Source: Candidatus Zixiibacteriota bacterium (lineage in GTDB: Bacteria; Zixibacteria; MSB-5A5; GN15; PGXB01). Taken from it: 64,000 nucleotides of DNA. Position 1 is the stretch's first letter. Each line of letters starts with the position of its first letter. Below the pieces are notes generated by a model. That model did no database searches and was not told where the DNA came from. It saw only the letters and a program-made list of their open reading frames with translations. The position numbers and the translations under genes were made by a program. Location of the stretch: the NCBI GenBank assembly GCA_016933955.1, contig JAFGTT010000038.1, forward strand, positions 82,971 through 146,970, written 5' to 3'. Of the stretch, positions 54,063 through 62,322 are shown in pieces.

Positions 54063-54998
54063 ATGAAACGGACAACGAAAATAAAATGGGGCGAATTAAA
54101 GGTCGGACTCCTGATTGCCGGGGCCATTGCAGTTTTGCTCTGGGCTTCGTTTTCCGGTGGAGGAACCTCGATATTCGACGCCAAAGTCAGCTACAAAACA
54201 TATTTTGAAAATGTCAACGGACTGGTTACCGGGAGCCCGGTCTGGATTGCGGGTTTAGAGGTTGGCAATGTCTATTCGGTCAAGATCGTGAATCTTGACC
54301 CAATCCGGCGGGTGGAAGTAAAATTCCGGATTCTTCAATCGGTGCAGGAAATGGTTACCGCGGATGCCACGGTTAAGGTCGGGACGATAGGATTTATCGG
54401 TGATAAATATATCGAGGTTATTCCCGGGTCGACAGACTTGCCCGTTTTCGAAGAAGGTTCTGAAATCCCGGGCCAGCGGCCCTCCGACCTGGGCGAAATG
54501 TTCGGACAGGGAGCGGATGCAATGCAGTCGGTTCAGGATGTTGCTGCCAATCTGGCTGAGATCACCGACCGCATGAAAAAAGGCCAGGGTTCGGCAGGAA
54601 AAATATTCACCGATGATACCCTGTATAATGAAATGACCCGGATGCTGACGGCCTTGACCGCCCTTATAGGTGAATTTCAGGATAGTCAGAAAAAAATCGT
54701 TTCATCGATTGAAAGCGTATCATCCAACCTGGATGATATCTCCACTAAGATAAACAATCATGAAGGAAGTCTGGGCAAATTTGTCGCCGAACCGGAGTTG
54801 TATGACAATCTGCGAACTTCGACCGGGCGGATCGATTCCATTCTGGCCAAAATCAACAGCGGTCAGGGGACAGCGGGGGCCATGGTTAATGATGCCGAAT
54901 TGTACGAGGAAATCAAGAATCTTGTTGTCAGGGTGGAAAACCTTGTAACCGATATTGAAAAGAATCCCAAGAAATATTTGAAGTTTTCGATCTTTTAA
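54063..54998 (+). CDS. mlaD: MlaD-type MCE-domain substrate-binding protein
   Basis: 311 residues. One N-terminal TM (about 12-30), MCE domain (about 38-125: YKTYFENVNGLVTGSPVWIAG, VGTIGFIGDKYIEVIPGS), then a long helical tail with segments MKKGQGSAGKIFTDDTLYNE, NHEGSLGKFVAEPELYDNL and INSGQGTAGAMVNDAELYEE, i.e. three copies of a G-S/T-x-G-K/A-...-D/E-L-Y repeat of about 65-residue spacing, common in FCB-type MCE proteins. Forms a hexameric ring with MlaEF. No MlaA, B or C gene is adjacent. Confidence 0.94.
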   Translation: MKRTTKIKWGELKVGLLIAGAIAVLLWASFSGGGTSIFDAKVSYKTYFENVNGLVTGSPVWIAGLEVGNVYSVKIVNLDPIRRVEVKFRILQSVQEMVTADATVKVGTIGFIGDKYIEVIPGSTDLPVFEEGSEIPGQRPSDLGEMFGQGADAMQSVQDVAANLAEITDRMKKGQGSAGKIFTDDTLYNEMTRMLTALTALIGEFQDSQKKIVSSIESVSSNLDDISTKINNHEGSLGKFVAEPELYDNLRTSTGRIDSILAKINSGQGTAGAMVNDAELYEEIKNLVVRVENLVTDIEKNPKKYLKFSIF

Positions 54999-55024
54999 AG
55001 AAACAAGAGATATTACCATGAGTT

Positions 55025-55058
55025 TTAAAAGGTCAGGCCAAATGGCCTGACCTTTTAA
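55025..55058. terminator. Bidirectional intrinsic terminator
   Basis: A perfect 15-bp stem (TTAAAAGGTCAGGCC and its complement) around an AAAT loop, with A-rich and T-rich ends. It closes mlaEFD (+) and the VWA-like gene (-). Confidence 0.9.
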
Positions 55059-55065
55059 CTGCCTT

Positions 55066-56010
55066 TCAGGATACGGAAAGCCGCCGTTTACGGGCGATTA
55101 CATAGATTGAAGACAGAATCAGCAAAACCAGAAGTACCGCCAGACCCCACCCGGTCAAGGATGGAACCCGACGCGGTTGATTGGTAGCAATGTAATCAAG
55201 AGCCACATCCATCGAAGCTACGGTATCCATCAGGATGACATGGCCATTGGTTTTGATACAGAGTTCCTGCAGATGAGTCGTATCGGCGGCGTAGTAATCC
55301 TCGGAGTATGGTTCCCCGGTTTGCGGATTGATGTCGCTCTTGAGCCATGAACCGGTATAGAGAGCATAGGTCGTTAGCGGATGTGTCAGGACTTCAGTCA
55401 GACAGGTGGTTCGCCCGGGGACATTGGAGGCCCCGGCATAGGGGTAATTGCTATCGGTATCACGATCATGAAATGACTTCTGATCGGTCAGAATAATCAT
55501 CCTTATTTCCCGCCCGGCCAGGATTCCGATCTGATTGGCAGGGAATTCTCCCTGATCAACATAATCGAAATCCATATTCATATCCAGTCCGGTTTCGGAT
55601 AGAGTGTGAAAGATAGTCACATACTGTGATTCCAAACCATCCCCGCCACCACTTGAGGAGAGTCCGGCCACGGCCGCCAGGAAATTGGCAGGATTGGAGT
55701 TAAGGGCCGCCGCCATCTGATAGGCATAATCGCCGGTTCCACCATAGGGCGAAAAAGGGAAATCCTTATGGGTTACCAAGCCGAAGCGAACCCCGGGCAG
55801 GGCCGCCTGTTGTGCGGCCACCCAGCCGGGCATGGATGCCTGCCATTTACTCAACCAATTCCAGGTACTCCCGGTCACATCAATTATGAAAATATAGTCC
55901 CGTTGCACCTGAGCCTGGATCGGTTGATTAGTGGCAAGCATTATTACCGCCAGAATCAGAACGGCCAAACATGTTTTCATTAGGGATTTATTAAAATCAA
56001 TCGTTTTCAT
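55066..56010 (-). CDS. VWA-like secreted protein with IPTL-CTERM-like sorting tail
   Basis: 314 residues from the ATG at 56010, which has GGAGG 4-5 nt upstream (an ATG four codons earlier is also open). Signal peptide (LMKTCLAVLILAVIMLATNQPIQA). RDYIFIIDVTGSTWNWLSKW has a DxTGS MIDAS-like motif, and IRMIILTDQKSFHDRDTDSN a later acidic strand, so a von Willebrand A-like fold is likely. The C-terminus VPSLTGWGLAVLLVLL...ARKRR, with a hydrophobic span and a basic end, matches the IPTL-CTERM pattern (I/V-P-x-L-x-x-W-G) that is thought to be cut by an exosortase. No exosortase is in this window. Overlaps the upstream Lnt-like gene end by 4 bp. Confidence 0.8.
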   Translation of the reverse strand: MKTIDFNKSLMKTCLAVLILAVIMLATNQPIQAQVQRDYIFIIDVTGSTWNWLSKWQASMPGWVAAQQAALPGVRFGLVTHKDFPFSPYGGTGDYAYQMAAALNSNPANFLAAVAGLSSSGGGDGLESQYVTIFHTLSETGLDMNMDFDYVDQGEFPANQIGILAGREIRMIILTDQKSFHDRDTDSNYPYAGASNVPGRTTCLTEVLTHPLTTYALYTGSWLKSDINPQTGEPYSEDYYAADTTHLQELCIKTNGHVILMDTVASMDVALDYIATNQPRRVPSLTGWGLAVLLVLLILSSIYVIARKRRLSVS

Positions 56011-56714
56011 ATATCCTCCCATGATATTATGGTTTTATTATTAGAGATGAACAAGAGGCCCTTTAATGGAGGGGCCCGTCCAACCGGATTATTCGCCATA
56101 GAGCTGATTTTGCAGGATACGGGTCGGCCGAGAACACCGATGGCCCCCCGATGTGCCATCGCGGTCCGGCAGGCCCGCAGGATATTTTCAATGGCTGTAA
56201 ACAGGGTCAAAAACACGTAATTGACCAGAACCACCAAAAAGGCCACCAGCAGGACTCCCAAAATGGTGGCCATCCCGGTTATAAAACGCGAAAACCCCAT
56301 CGGTGGAATAATCAAACTGTCCGATCCGAATAGTCTCCTCCAGATATACTCCAATGGTAACCAGACGGCCGCGGCCAGGATAGCATTAAATCCGGTCATT
56401 CGTGCCAGTCGATTGATGATGGCGGCATACAGGGGAAAAATTATCAGAAGCAGGAGAAATTTAAATAATCCCCCGGTCAATGAAATAGACTGGTCGGAAG
56501 TGAAAATTAGAACAAAGGATAAAAAAGCCACAATCAAGCCGATTATTATCGACTCCCGCCGGCTACTCCGAATAACATATCGTAACATTGGAACCAGGGC
56601 GAGGAAAATGATAAACTGCAATTCCGGGCAGGTACGGCTGAGGCCAAACAGAAAAGCGGAACTGCAGGCGGATAAAAACAAACCCGGAGAAGAATACCTC
56701 AGGCTGTTGGACAT
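56007..56714 (-). CDS. Membrane protein resembling the N-terminal half of apolipoprotein N-acyltransferase
   Basis: 235 residues with about 6 TM helices, from the ATG at 56714 (AAAGG about 7 nt upstream; an in-frame ATG at 56753 is the alternative). LAAAVWLPLEYIWRRLFGSDSLIIPPMG resembles the W-x-x-x-E-Y-x-R/I...P region of the Lnt TM domain, but the CN-hydrolase catalytic half is missing; the C-terminus ends instead in a short basic tail (RGAIGVLGRPVSCK). It overlaps the IPTL-tail protein by 4 bp, suggesting a shared pathway. Function unknown; may be an Lnt-derived fragment with a separate role. Confidence 0.5.
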   Translation of the reverse strand: MSNSLRYSSPGLFLSACSSAFLFGLSRTCPELQFIIFLALVPMLRYVIRSSRRESIIIGLIVAFLSFVLIFTSDQSISLTGGLFKFLLLLIIFPLYAAIINRLARMTGFNAILAAAVWLPLEYIWRRLFGSDSLIIPPMGFSRFITGMATILGVLLVAFLVVLVNYVFLTLFTAIENILRACRTAMAHRGAIGVLGRPVSCKISSMANNPVGRAPPLKGLLFISNNKTIISWEDI

Positions 56715-56946
56715 AATGTCGCCTTTAACCGAAGCAATAAATCCGGCCTCCATAGAAAATTATGTGGCGGTGCAGATTTCAAAGGCGAAATCCGGGATTT
56801 TCTTAGAATTCCCGGAGCGAATCGAGACAAAAAACTATGTCCCGGCTCGGATTAATAATCCTGCCGGTTTATTGATGTCTTTAACGAAGGTGTCTAACAG
56901 GTAGTATTTTGTCGAATGATAATCGATGCAATTCCAAACTAAAATC

Positions 56947-56975
56947 AAGATAGTCACCCCGATCTATTTTGTCAA
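56947..56975 (-). promoter_or_regulatory. Promoter of the Lnt-like / VWA-like gene pair
   Basis: On the minus strand TTGACA, a 17-nt spacer and TATCTT, about 230 bp before the Lnt-like start. The rest of the 56715-57111 gap has only a promoterless hairpin (GGATTCGG/CCGAATCC near 57070) and no gene. Confidence 0.65.
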
Positions 56976-57111
56976 GAGATTTATTGGAAATAAACAAGTG
57001 TACTTAACGGAATAATAAACCCGGCATGGTGAACGCCAAGTCTTTGGCTAAAGTCTGAAGCTGATTCGGGATTCGGTTGACCCGAATCCGGCCAGGGTGT
57101 TGTGAAAGTTC

Positions 57112-58065
57112 TTAATTTTCGTATATGTAAATATTCCCCGCTGAAGTCCGCAAATATATTTCCGGGCCGCCATCGTTTATTTCGCCCCGGATGGATGATT
57201 TGTCGATTCGACCACGAAGCGTAATAGGGAAATCGGTTTCGACCCGTCCGATCGATGTCTCGGCATCAATATTGATATTGGCGTTTTTATCCAGATATAT
57301 TTCGATGCCTCCGCCCGAAGTGGTTAATTGGCAATCGTCTTCCGGCTGGCCAATAAATGAGGCGGAGATGCCTCCGCCCGAAGTGGAGGCATCAATTGAG
57401 CCCTTGAAATCATCAATATCAATACCTCCGCCGGAGGTATGAGCCTCAACAACCCCATCGACTTGATTAATTTCAATCCCGCCACCCGAGGTTTCAATGT
57501 CAATTTTGCCCTGGCACTGGTTCAAACTGATACCTCCTCCGGAAGTATGTCCGTTGATAGGTCCATCGGTACGATAAAAATGGAGACTTCCTCCGGAAGT
57601 TTCGGCATCAATATCACCTTTCAGGTCTTCAACTGAAATGCCACCTCCGGCGGTACTTAATTCGACATCATATTCAACTGGGACGGATACGTTTATATCA
57701 ATTGACCGGAAATTATCTCCGTGCCTCAAAAATGACCAACCATCCCTGTCGTATTCAAGGGTAATTATAACTGAATTATCCCGTTGTTCAAATTTGACCT
57801 GAAAACGATCTAAAATAGCTTGGGCCTTATCCTCGTTTCGTGTATCAACCTCGGCTTCAATATCGGCCAAAATTCTATTGTTACCGCCGGTTGATATCCT
57901 GATCGACCCGATATCGGCTTCAACGATAAGATTCCCATTCGGTTCTACCTCGAAGGATTCATTCCAGTTCTTAACCATGCCGCCGAAAACCGGAAAGACC
58001 ATAAAAATTATCAGGATTGATGTTATCAAGCCTGTTTTGAAAAATTCACGGTGAATTGATTTCAT
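57112..58065 (-). CDS. DUF4097-type secreted beta-helix protein with TSGGGI repeats
   Basis: 317 residues from the ATG at 58065 (GGAG 6 nt upstream; an earlier ATG is four codons away). Signal peptide (TGLITSILIIFMVFPVFGG). Residues from about 140 to 300 contain eight tandem units of about 18 residues around T-S/A-G-G-G-I/S (for example HTSGGGISLNQCQGKIDIE, ETSGGGIEINQVDGVVEAH), as in DUF4097 proteins predicted to form a right-handed beta-helix. Role unknown; homologues are thought to be envelope-stress- or sigma/anti-sigma-linked, but no such gene is next to it. Divergent from maeB. Confidence 0.88.
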   Translation of the reverse strand: MKSIHREFFKTGLITSILIIFMVFPVFGGMVKNWNESFEVEPNGNLIVEADIGSIRISTGGNNRILADIEAEVDTRNEDKAQAILDRFQVKFEQRDNSVIITLEYDRDGWSFLRHGDNFRSIDINVSVPVEYDVELSTAGGGISVEDLKGDIDAETSGGSLHFYRTDGPINGHTSGGGISLNQCQGKIDIETSGGGIEINQVDGVVEAHTSGGGIDIDDFKGSIDASTSGGGISASFIGQPEDDCQLTTSGGGIEIYLDKNANINIDAETSIGRVETDFPITLRGRIDKSSIRGEINDGGPEIYLRTSAGNIYIYEN

Positions 58066-58202
58066 TGTTTTCTCCATTTGTGCATATTATATCGTTGGCC
58101 ATAATTACGCGATAATCCCGGAAATGTTTCCTCATCCTCCTGGGAAGATTTCGATCACTCCGATAGGCTTTTGATAATTACCAACAAAGTCCTGAAAAGG
58201 CC

Positions 58203-58230
58203 TTGACTCCTGATTTTAAACAGATATTAT
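58203..58230 (+). promoter_or_regulatory. Promoter of maeB
   Basis: TTGACT, a 16-nt spacer, TATTAT, about 60 bp before the maeB start. Confidence 0.75.
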
Positions 58231-58293
58231 CTTCGATGTAAATCGATTTTATTTGGCGTTACCAGGATGTTTTAAATTAGGAGTTTTACCTTG

Positions 58294-60561
58294 ATGATCA
58301 CGAAACAACAGGCCCTTGACTACCATGCTAAGGGCAGGGCCGGCAAAATTGAGGTGACATCCACCAAGCCGTGCCACACTCAGCTTGATCTTTCTCTGGC
58401 TTACACACCCGGAGTTGCCCAGCCGTGCCTGGAGATCAAGGATAATCCGGCTGATGTCTACAAGTACACGGCCAAAGGTAATCTTGTCGCCGTTGTTTCC
58501 AACGGAACCGCCGTTTTGGGGCTGGGCGATATCGGGGCCGCGGCCGGAAAACCGGTGATGGAGGGGAAAGGTGTTTTGTTCAAACGTTTTGCCGATGTCG
58601 ATGTGTTCGATATCGAACTGGATACCCATGATCCCGATGAAATCATAAAATGCTGTCAGCTTCTGGAACCAACCTTCGGCGGGATTAATCTGGAGGATAT
58701 TAAGGCCCCGGAATGTTTCTATATCGAAGAAACGCTGAAAGAGACGATGAATATTCCGGTATTTCACGATGACCAGCATGGCACGGCCATTATTTCCGGA
58801 GCCGCTTTGCTGAATGCCCTGGAATTGGTCGGTAAGGATATTGCCAAGGTCCGGGTGGTTTATTCCGGAGCCGGAGCGGCGGGAATTGCCTGCGCCAAGC
58901 TATATTGCGCTCTCGGAGTGAACCCGCAGAATATACTAATGATTGATTCCAAGGGAGTAATGTATGAAGGGCGCGGCGATAATTATAATAAGTACAAAGC
59001 CGAATTTGTCCGCAAGACCGATTGCCATACGCTGGCCGATGCCATGAGGGGAGCCGATGTGTTTGTCGGCGTTTCGGTAAAAGATACGGTTAATCAGGAT
59101 ATGGTGCGATCGATGGCCGAGAATCCAATCCTTTTTGCCATGGCTAACCCTGATCCGGAAATCACTTATCCCGATGCCGTTGCCGCCCGAAAAGATGTCA
59201 TTATGGCGACGGGCCGGTCGGATTACCCCAATCAGGTGAACAATGTTCTGGGATTTCCATTCATTTTCCGTGGGGCTCTGGATGTGAATGCGCGGGCCAT
59301 CAACGATGAGATGAAAATTGCGGCTGTCAAGGCCCTTGCCAGCTTGGCCAAGGAAGATGTTCCCGACGCGGTTGCGCGGGCATATGGTGTTGATCATTTC
59401 AGATTCGGCCGGGATTATATCATTCCCAAGCCGTTTGATCATCGCGTTTTAACCTGGGAGGCCGTGGCTGTGGCCCGGGCGGCAATTGATTCCGGGGTAG
59501 CCCGGAAACAGATCGATATTGAAAAATACGGGCACGAGTTGGAAAAGAGAATCGGTAAAGGTCGGGTGATCATGAGCGTTGTTACCGACAAAGCTCGCAA
59601 GAATCCCAAACGGGTGGTTTTCCCAGAAGGTGATTCCGGCCGTATTCTTCGGGCCGCCCATACCGTTATGACCGAAGGCATCGGGAAACCGGTAGTTCTG
59701 GGCGATCCGGAGCAGATTAAGACTGTGGCCAAGGAACATGAAATCGATATCGATGGAATCGAGATCATTAATCCCGTGATATCGCCGAAACGTCAGGCTT
59801 ATGCCGAGCAATTTTATGAAAAACGGCATCGTCGCGGAATTACCAGAGATCAGGCCTTATGGACCCTGCGCGATCGAACTTATTTCGGAATAATGATGCT
59901 TGATCAGGGGGATTGCGATGCGGTTCTTTCGGGGGTATCCTCGACATATCCGACAACCATCCGTCCGGCCCTGCAGATCATTCCGATGAGGGAGGGTATT
60001 AAAAAGGTATCAGGGCTTTTTGCCATGATCCAGAAGGACAAGGTCTACCTGTTTGCCGATACTACGGTCAATATAAATCCGACCGCAGAGGAATTGGCCG
60101 ATATCGCCATTTCGGCATCTCATGTTGCCAAGGCTTTCAATATCGAGCCCCGGATTGCCATGCTGTCGTTCTCCAATTTCGGTTCGGCCCGATATCCGGA
60201 ATCATCCAAAGTGGCCGAGGCGGTCAGCCTGGTGCGGAATAAAGATCCGAAACTGGTGATCGAGGGCGAAATACAGGCCGATACAGCGCTGATGCCCGAG
60301 ATGATGGAAAAATACTATCCTTTCTCGGAACTCAAGGAGGCCGCCAATGTATTTATTTTCCCGGATTTGAATTCGGGTAATATTGCCTACAAGCTGTTGC
60401 AACGCATGGGCGGATTAATGGCCGTCGGACCGATTTTGATGGGCCTGTCAAAACCGGTTCATATCCTGCATCGCTCACTTGACGTCAACCAGATTGTTGA
60501 TATGGCGGCTATCGCCGTAGTCGACGCTCAGGAAAACGAGAAAAGGGCGAAGAAAAAGTAA
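58294..60561 (+). CDS. maeB: NADP-dependent malic enzyme with C-terminal Pta-like domain
   Basis: 755 residues, the standard fused MaeB. Oxidatively decarboxylates malate to pyruvate. N-terminal part (about 1-430): [57 protein letters not shown] and [16 protein letters not shown] (NADP site). The C-terminal part (about 430-755; [55 protein letters not shown]) is a phosphotransacetylase-like domain, known in MaeB as a regulatory acetyl-CoA-binding module rather than an enzyme. AGGAG lies 10 nt before this ATG; a TTG just before it is also possible. Own promoter and terminator. Confidence 0.95.
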   Translation: MITKQQALDYHAKGRAGKIEVTSTKPCHTQLDLSLAYTPGVAQPCLEIKDNPADVYKYTAKGNLVAVVSNGTAVLGLGDIGAAAGKPVMEGKGVLFKRFADVDVFDIELDTHDPDEIIKCCQLLEPTFGGINLEDIKAPECFYIEETLKETMNIPVFHDDQHGTAIISGAALLNALELVGKDIAKVRVVYSGAGAAGIACAKLYCALGVNPQNILMIDSKGVMYEGRGDNYNKYKAEFVRKTDCHTLADAMRGADVFVGVSVKDTVNQDMVRSMAENPILFAMANPDPEITYPDAVAARKDVIMATGRSDYPNQVNNVLGFPFIFRGALDVNARAINDEMKIAAVKALASLAKEDVPDAVARAYGVDHFRFGRDYIIPKPFDHRVLTWEAVAVARAAIDSGVARKQIDIEKYGHELEKRIGKGRVIMSVVTDKARKNPKRVVFPEGDSGRILRAAHTVMTEGIGKPVVLGDPEQIKTVAKEHEIDIDGIEIINPVISPKRQAYAEQFYEKRHRRGITRDQALWTLRDRTYFGIMMLDQGDCDAVLSGVSSTYPTTIRPALQIIPMREGIKKVSGLFAMIQKDKVYLFADTTVNINPTAEELADIAISASHVAKAFNIEPRIAMLSFSNFGSARYPESSKVAEAVSLVRNKDPKLVIEGEIQADTALMPEMMEKYYPFSELKEAANVFIFPDLNSGNIAYKLLQRMGGLMAVGPILMGLSKPVHILHRSLDVNQIVDMAAIAVVDAQENEKRAKKK

Positions 60562-60577
60562 GTCAATTTGTTTCCAA

Positions 60578-60612
60578 TAAGGCCGGATACTGATATTATC
60601 CGGCCTTTTTTA
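60578..60612 (+). terminator. Intrinsic terminator of maeB
   Basis: AAGGCCGGATA, a short loop, TATCCGGCCTTTTTT. Confidence 0.92.
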
Positions 60613-60686
60613 TTGGCGACACGACCGCCTGAGATTTCAGAACAAGAATCAGTTGCCCGATCGGGGATTATTGAATATTTTCCGGT

Positions 60687-61619
60687 ATGGAAATTCTTGC
60701 CGATGATCCCCGAACGGCTGTTCCTTTTTGGGCTGTGCAATCTTCATGGAAAAAAATTGCCTTAGATGATTTAACCGAGGAACTTCGCCCGGCCGCGCAA
60801 CGAATTTTCCCGACCGGTTTTATTTATCGAACAATGGTCGAATTCAACTCGGACTGGCGATATTTATTGCTGGTCGATCATGCCAAAGAATCGCATTATG
60901 ACATAATAACCGGATTATGTCATGACGGTGCGGCTCTTCCGGGGAAGATGCTTTGTCTGGCCGGTTCGGGAGAGGGTTTCCATGGATTTCATGCTCGACC
61001 CTGGGTCAGTCCGCCGGGTAATATCTATCTGGTGGTTTACCTGTCGCCGGGTCAGCCGGTTAAAAATTTCGGGCCCGGTTTCATGGTTCTGGCGGCAGTT
61101 TCGGCGGTGGAAGCCATAGATGAGTTCGCAGACCTTAAGGATCGGGCCCAAATTAAGTGGGTCAATGATATCTGGGTGGATAACCACAAGGTCGGCGGGG
61201 TGCTGGCCTATTCCCAGGTGGAGGGGAATATTGTCACCGGGGTAGTGCTGGGAATAGGGCTTAATGTTGAAACCACTCCCCGGGTGACGCCGTCGCTCTT
61301 TGTTCCGCGGGCGGGATGTCTGGCCGATTTCTCCGAATCGGAAGAGTGCCGCCGGGATTTTTTCCTGCAAAGCCTGATTGACCGACTGGGAAAGAACTGC
61401 GGACGGTTGCTCCGAGGTGAATATCCGGCTCTACTCGAAATTTACCGTTCCCGGTCGATAATAATCGACCGGATGGTCGAAATTATTCCTGACACTCCAG
61501 ACGAGAAACAGGAACCGTCGGTTTCAGGGCGGGTGAGGGGTATCGGCGAGAATCTGGAAGTGTATTTGGATGGGCGGACCAGTCCAATCAGGCAGGGACG
61601 GCTGGTTATAAAGAACTGA
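60687..61619 (+). CDS. Biotin--[acetyl-CoA-carboxylase] ligase-like protein (BPL/LplA family)
   Basis: 310 residues. GFHGFHARPWVSPPGNIYLVVYLSP is a modified GRGRxGRxWxSPxGxLxxS biotin-ligase loop (FHGFHARPW here), and IKWVNDIWVDNHKVGGVLAYSQVEG matches the KWPNDI/KxxGIL block with the catalytic Lys. A C-terminal SH3-like region is present (about 245-305). No N-terminal HTH, so not a BirA-type repressor. The loop differs from canonical biotin ligases, so octanoyl or lipoyl transfer cannot be excluded. No clear Shine-Dalgarno at the ATG. Followed by a long repeat-rich gap. Confidence 0.8.
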   Translation: MEILADDPRTAVPFWAVQSSWKKIALDDLTEELRPAAQRIFPTGFIYRTMVEFNSDWRYLLLVDHAKESHYDIITGLCHDGAALPGKMLCLAGSGEGFHGFHARPWVSPPGNIYLVVYLSPGQPVKNFGPGFMVLAAVSAVEAIDEFADLKDRAQIKWVNDIWVDNHKVGGVLAYSQVEGNIVTGVVLGIGLNVETTPRVTPSLFVPRAGCLADFSESEECRRDFFLQSLIDRLGKNCGRLLRGEYPALLEIYRSRSIIIDRMVEIIPDTPDEKQEPSVSGRVRGIGENLEVYLDGRTSPIRQGRLVIKN

Positions 61620-61695
61620 CATATTTCGTTGAGGGTTAAATCCGGACATATAAATCTGTCGATTTTTCAACAAGATATTATTCATGTACTCAGGC

Positions 61696-61747
61696 AAAAT
61701 GGGTTCGTTTTGTCCTTTGAGGATTTTTTTTGAAAATGGGTTCGTTT
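61696..61747. repeat. Short direct repeat, AAAATGGGTTCGTTT twice
   Basis: The 15-mer occurs at 61696-61710 and 61733-61747. Read on the minus strand the copies encode NEPIL/TNPF-like strings, as in dispersed low-content repeats seen in some candidate phyla. It lies in the 61620-62322 gap, which has no gene I can support. Confidence 0.6.
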
Positions 61748-61865
61748 CATCAGTAAAAAGGTTTCTTGCGTGATTCGGTATATAAACGGTGTGATTTTTG
61801 TCCGGTGTATGCAGGAGGTATGGGTATTCATACAAGATGGGGAAGGGAATGGATTAAGGGTGATG

Positions 61866-62140
61866 TGGTGGGGAAAATGGGAGGCTGCCGCCCAGGAAAA
61901 TGTTCAAAGTCCCCTCTTGAGAGGGGATTTAGGGGTGTGTAAAGCGGATTGGATAACACACCCCGTCTCCGCCTGCGGCGGATCCACCCCTCTCGAGAGG
62001 GGATAAAGATGGATTCCCGATCGGGTCGGGAATGACGGACTTTTTTCGGGAATGACAAGAAGGGAGCGGGAAAGATATAAAATTTCGGTGGTAAATGAGG
62101 GGGGGCCCGTACACGAAATGAGGAGGGCTGTCGCCCAGGA
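61866..62140. repeat. Mosaic of palindromic intergenic repeats
   Basis: In order: GGCTGCCGCCCAGGA (again as GGCTGTCGCCCAGGA at 62126), CCCCTCTTGAGAGGGG (61911-61926), GGGGTGTGT/ACACACCCC (61932-61964), a CCGCC/GGCGG hairpin, CCCCTCTCGAGAGGGG (61987-62002, a perfect 16-bp palindrome) and the 32-bp unit at 62008-62039. The block resembles the dispersed palindromic repeats that accumulate between genes in many genomes. The remaining bases to 62322 contain no recognisable gene or signal. Confidence 0.75.
62008..62052. repeat. Dispersed repeat, copy 1 (GATTCCCGA...TCGGGAATGAC type)
   Basis: A 32-bp unit (62008-62039) is identical to 63872-63903, and the 15 bases GACTTTTTTCGGGAA at 62038 recur at 63986. 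It contains the hairpin ATTCCCGA/TCGGGAAT. Such units are widespread REP-like sequences in bacteria. The two copies bracket the AT-rich lipoprotein gene. Confidence 0.85.
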
Positions 62141-62322
62141 GAAAAGAAACCCACCTAAAAGGCGGGCCGCCCGGTCCTATTTTTGGGGGAATCTCACTTT
62201 TGACCTGCTCAGCAATGTACCCGGTTGTACATGGGGGTTGAAATTAACGGGAGAAAGGAATATTGTTGAAGCTGTATGGATTTCGACCTGCTGAGGCTTT
62301 TACGCAATCCCAGTTTTTGCAA

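Noticed and set aside
56221..56904. A 227-codon plus-strand frame opposite the Lnt-like gene
   Set aside because: Basic, low-complexity translation typical of antisense to a membrane protein; the minus-strand frame has proper TM helices and start signals.
57068..57090. Terminator downstream of the DUF4097 gene
   Set aside because: The 8-bp hairpin has no T-run on either strand.
57300..57660. CRISPR-like 54-bp periodicity
   Set aside because: The periodic DNA is in frame and encodes the TSGGGI protein repeats.
61524..61835. A 103-codon minus-strand frame with NPFSKK/NEPIL strings
   Set aside because: Overlaps the end of the biotin-ligase-like gene and consists of repeat-derived sequence; not a supported gene.
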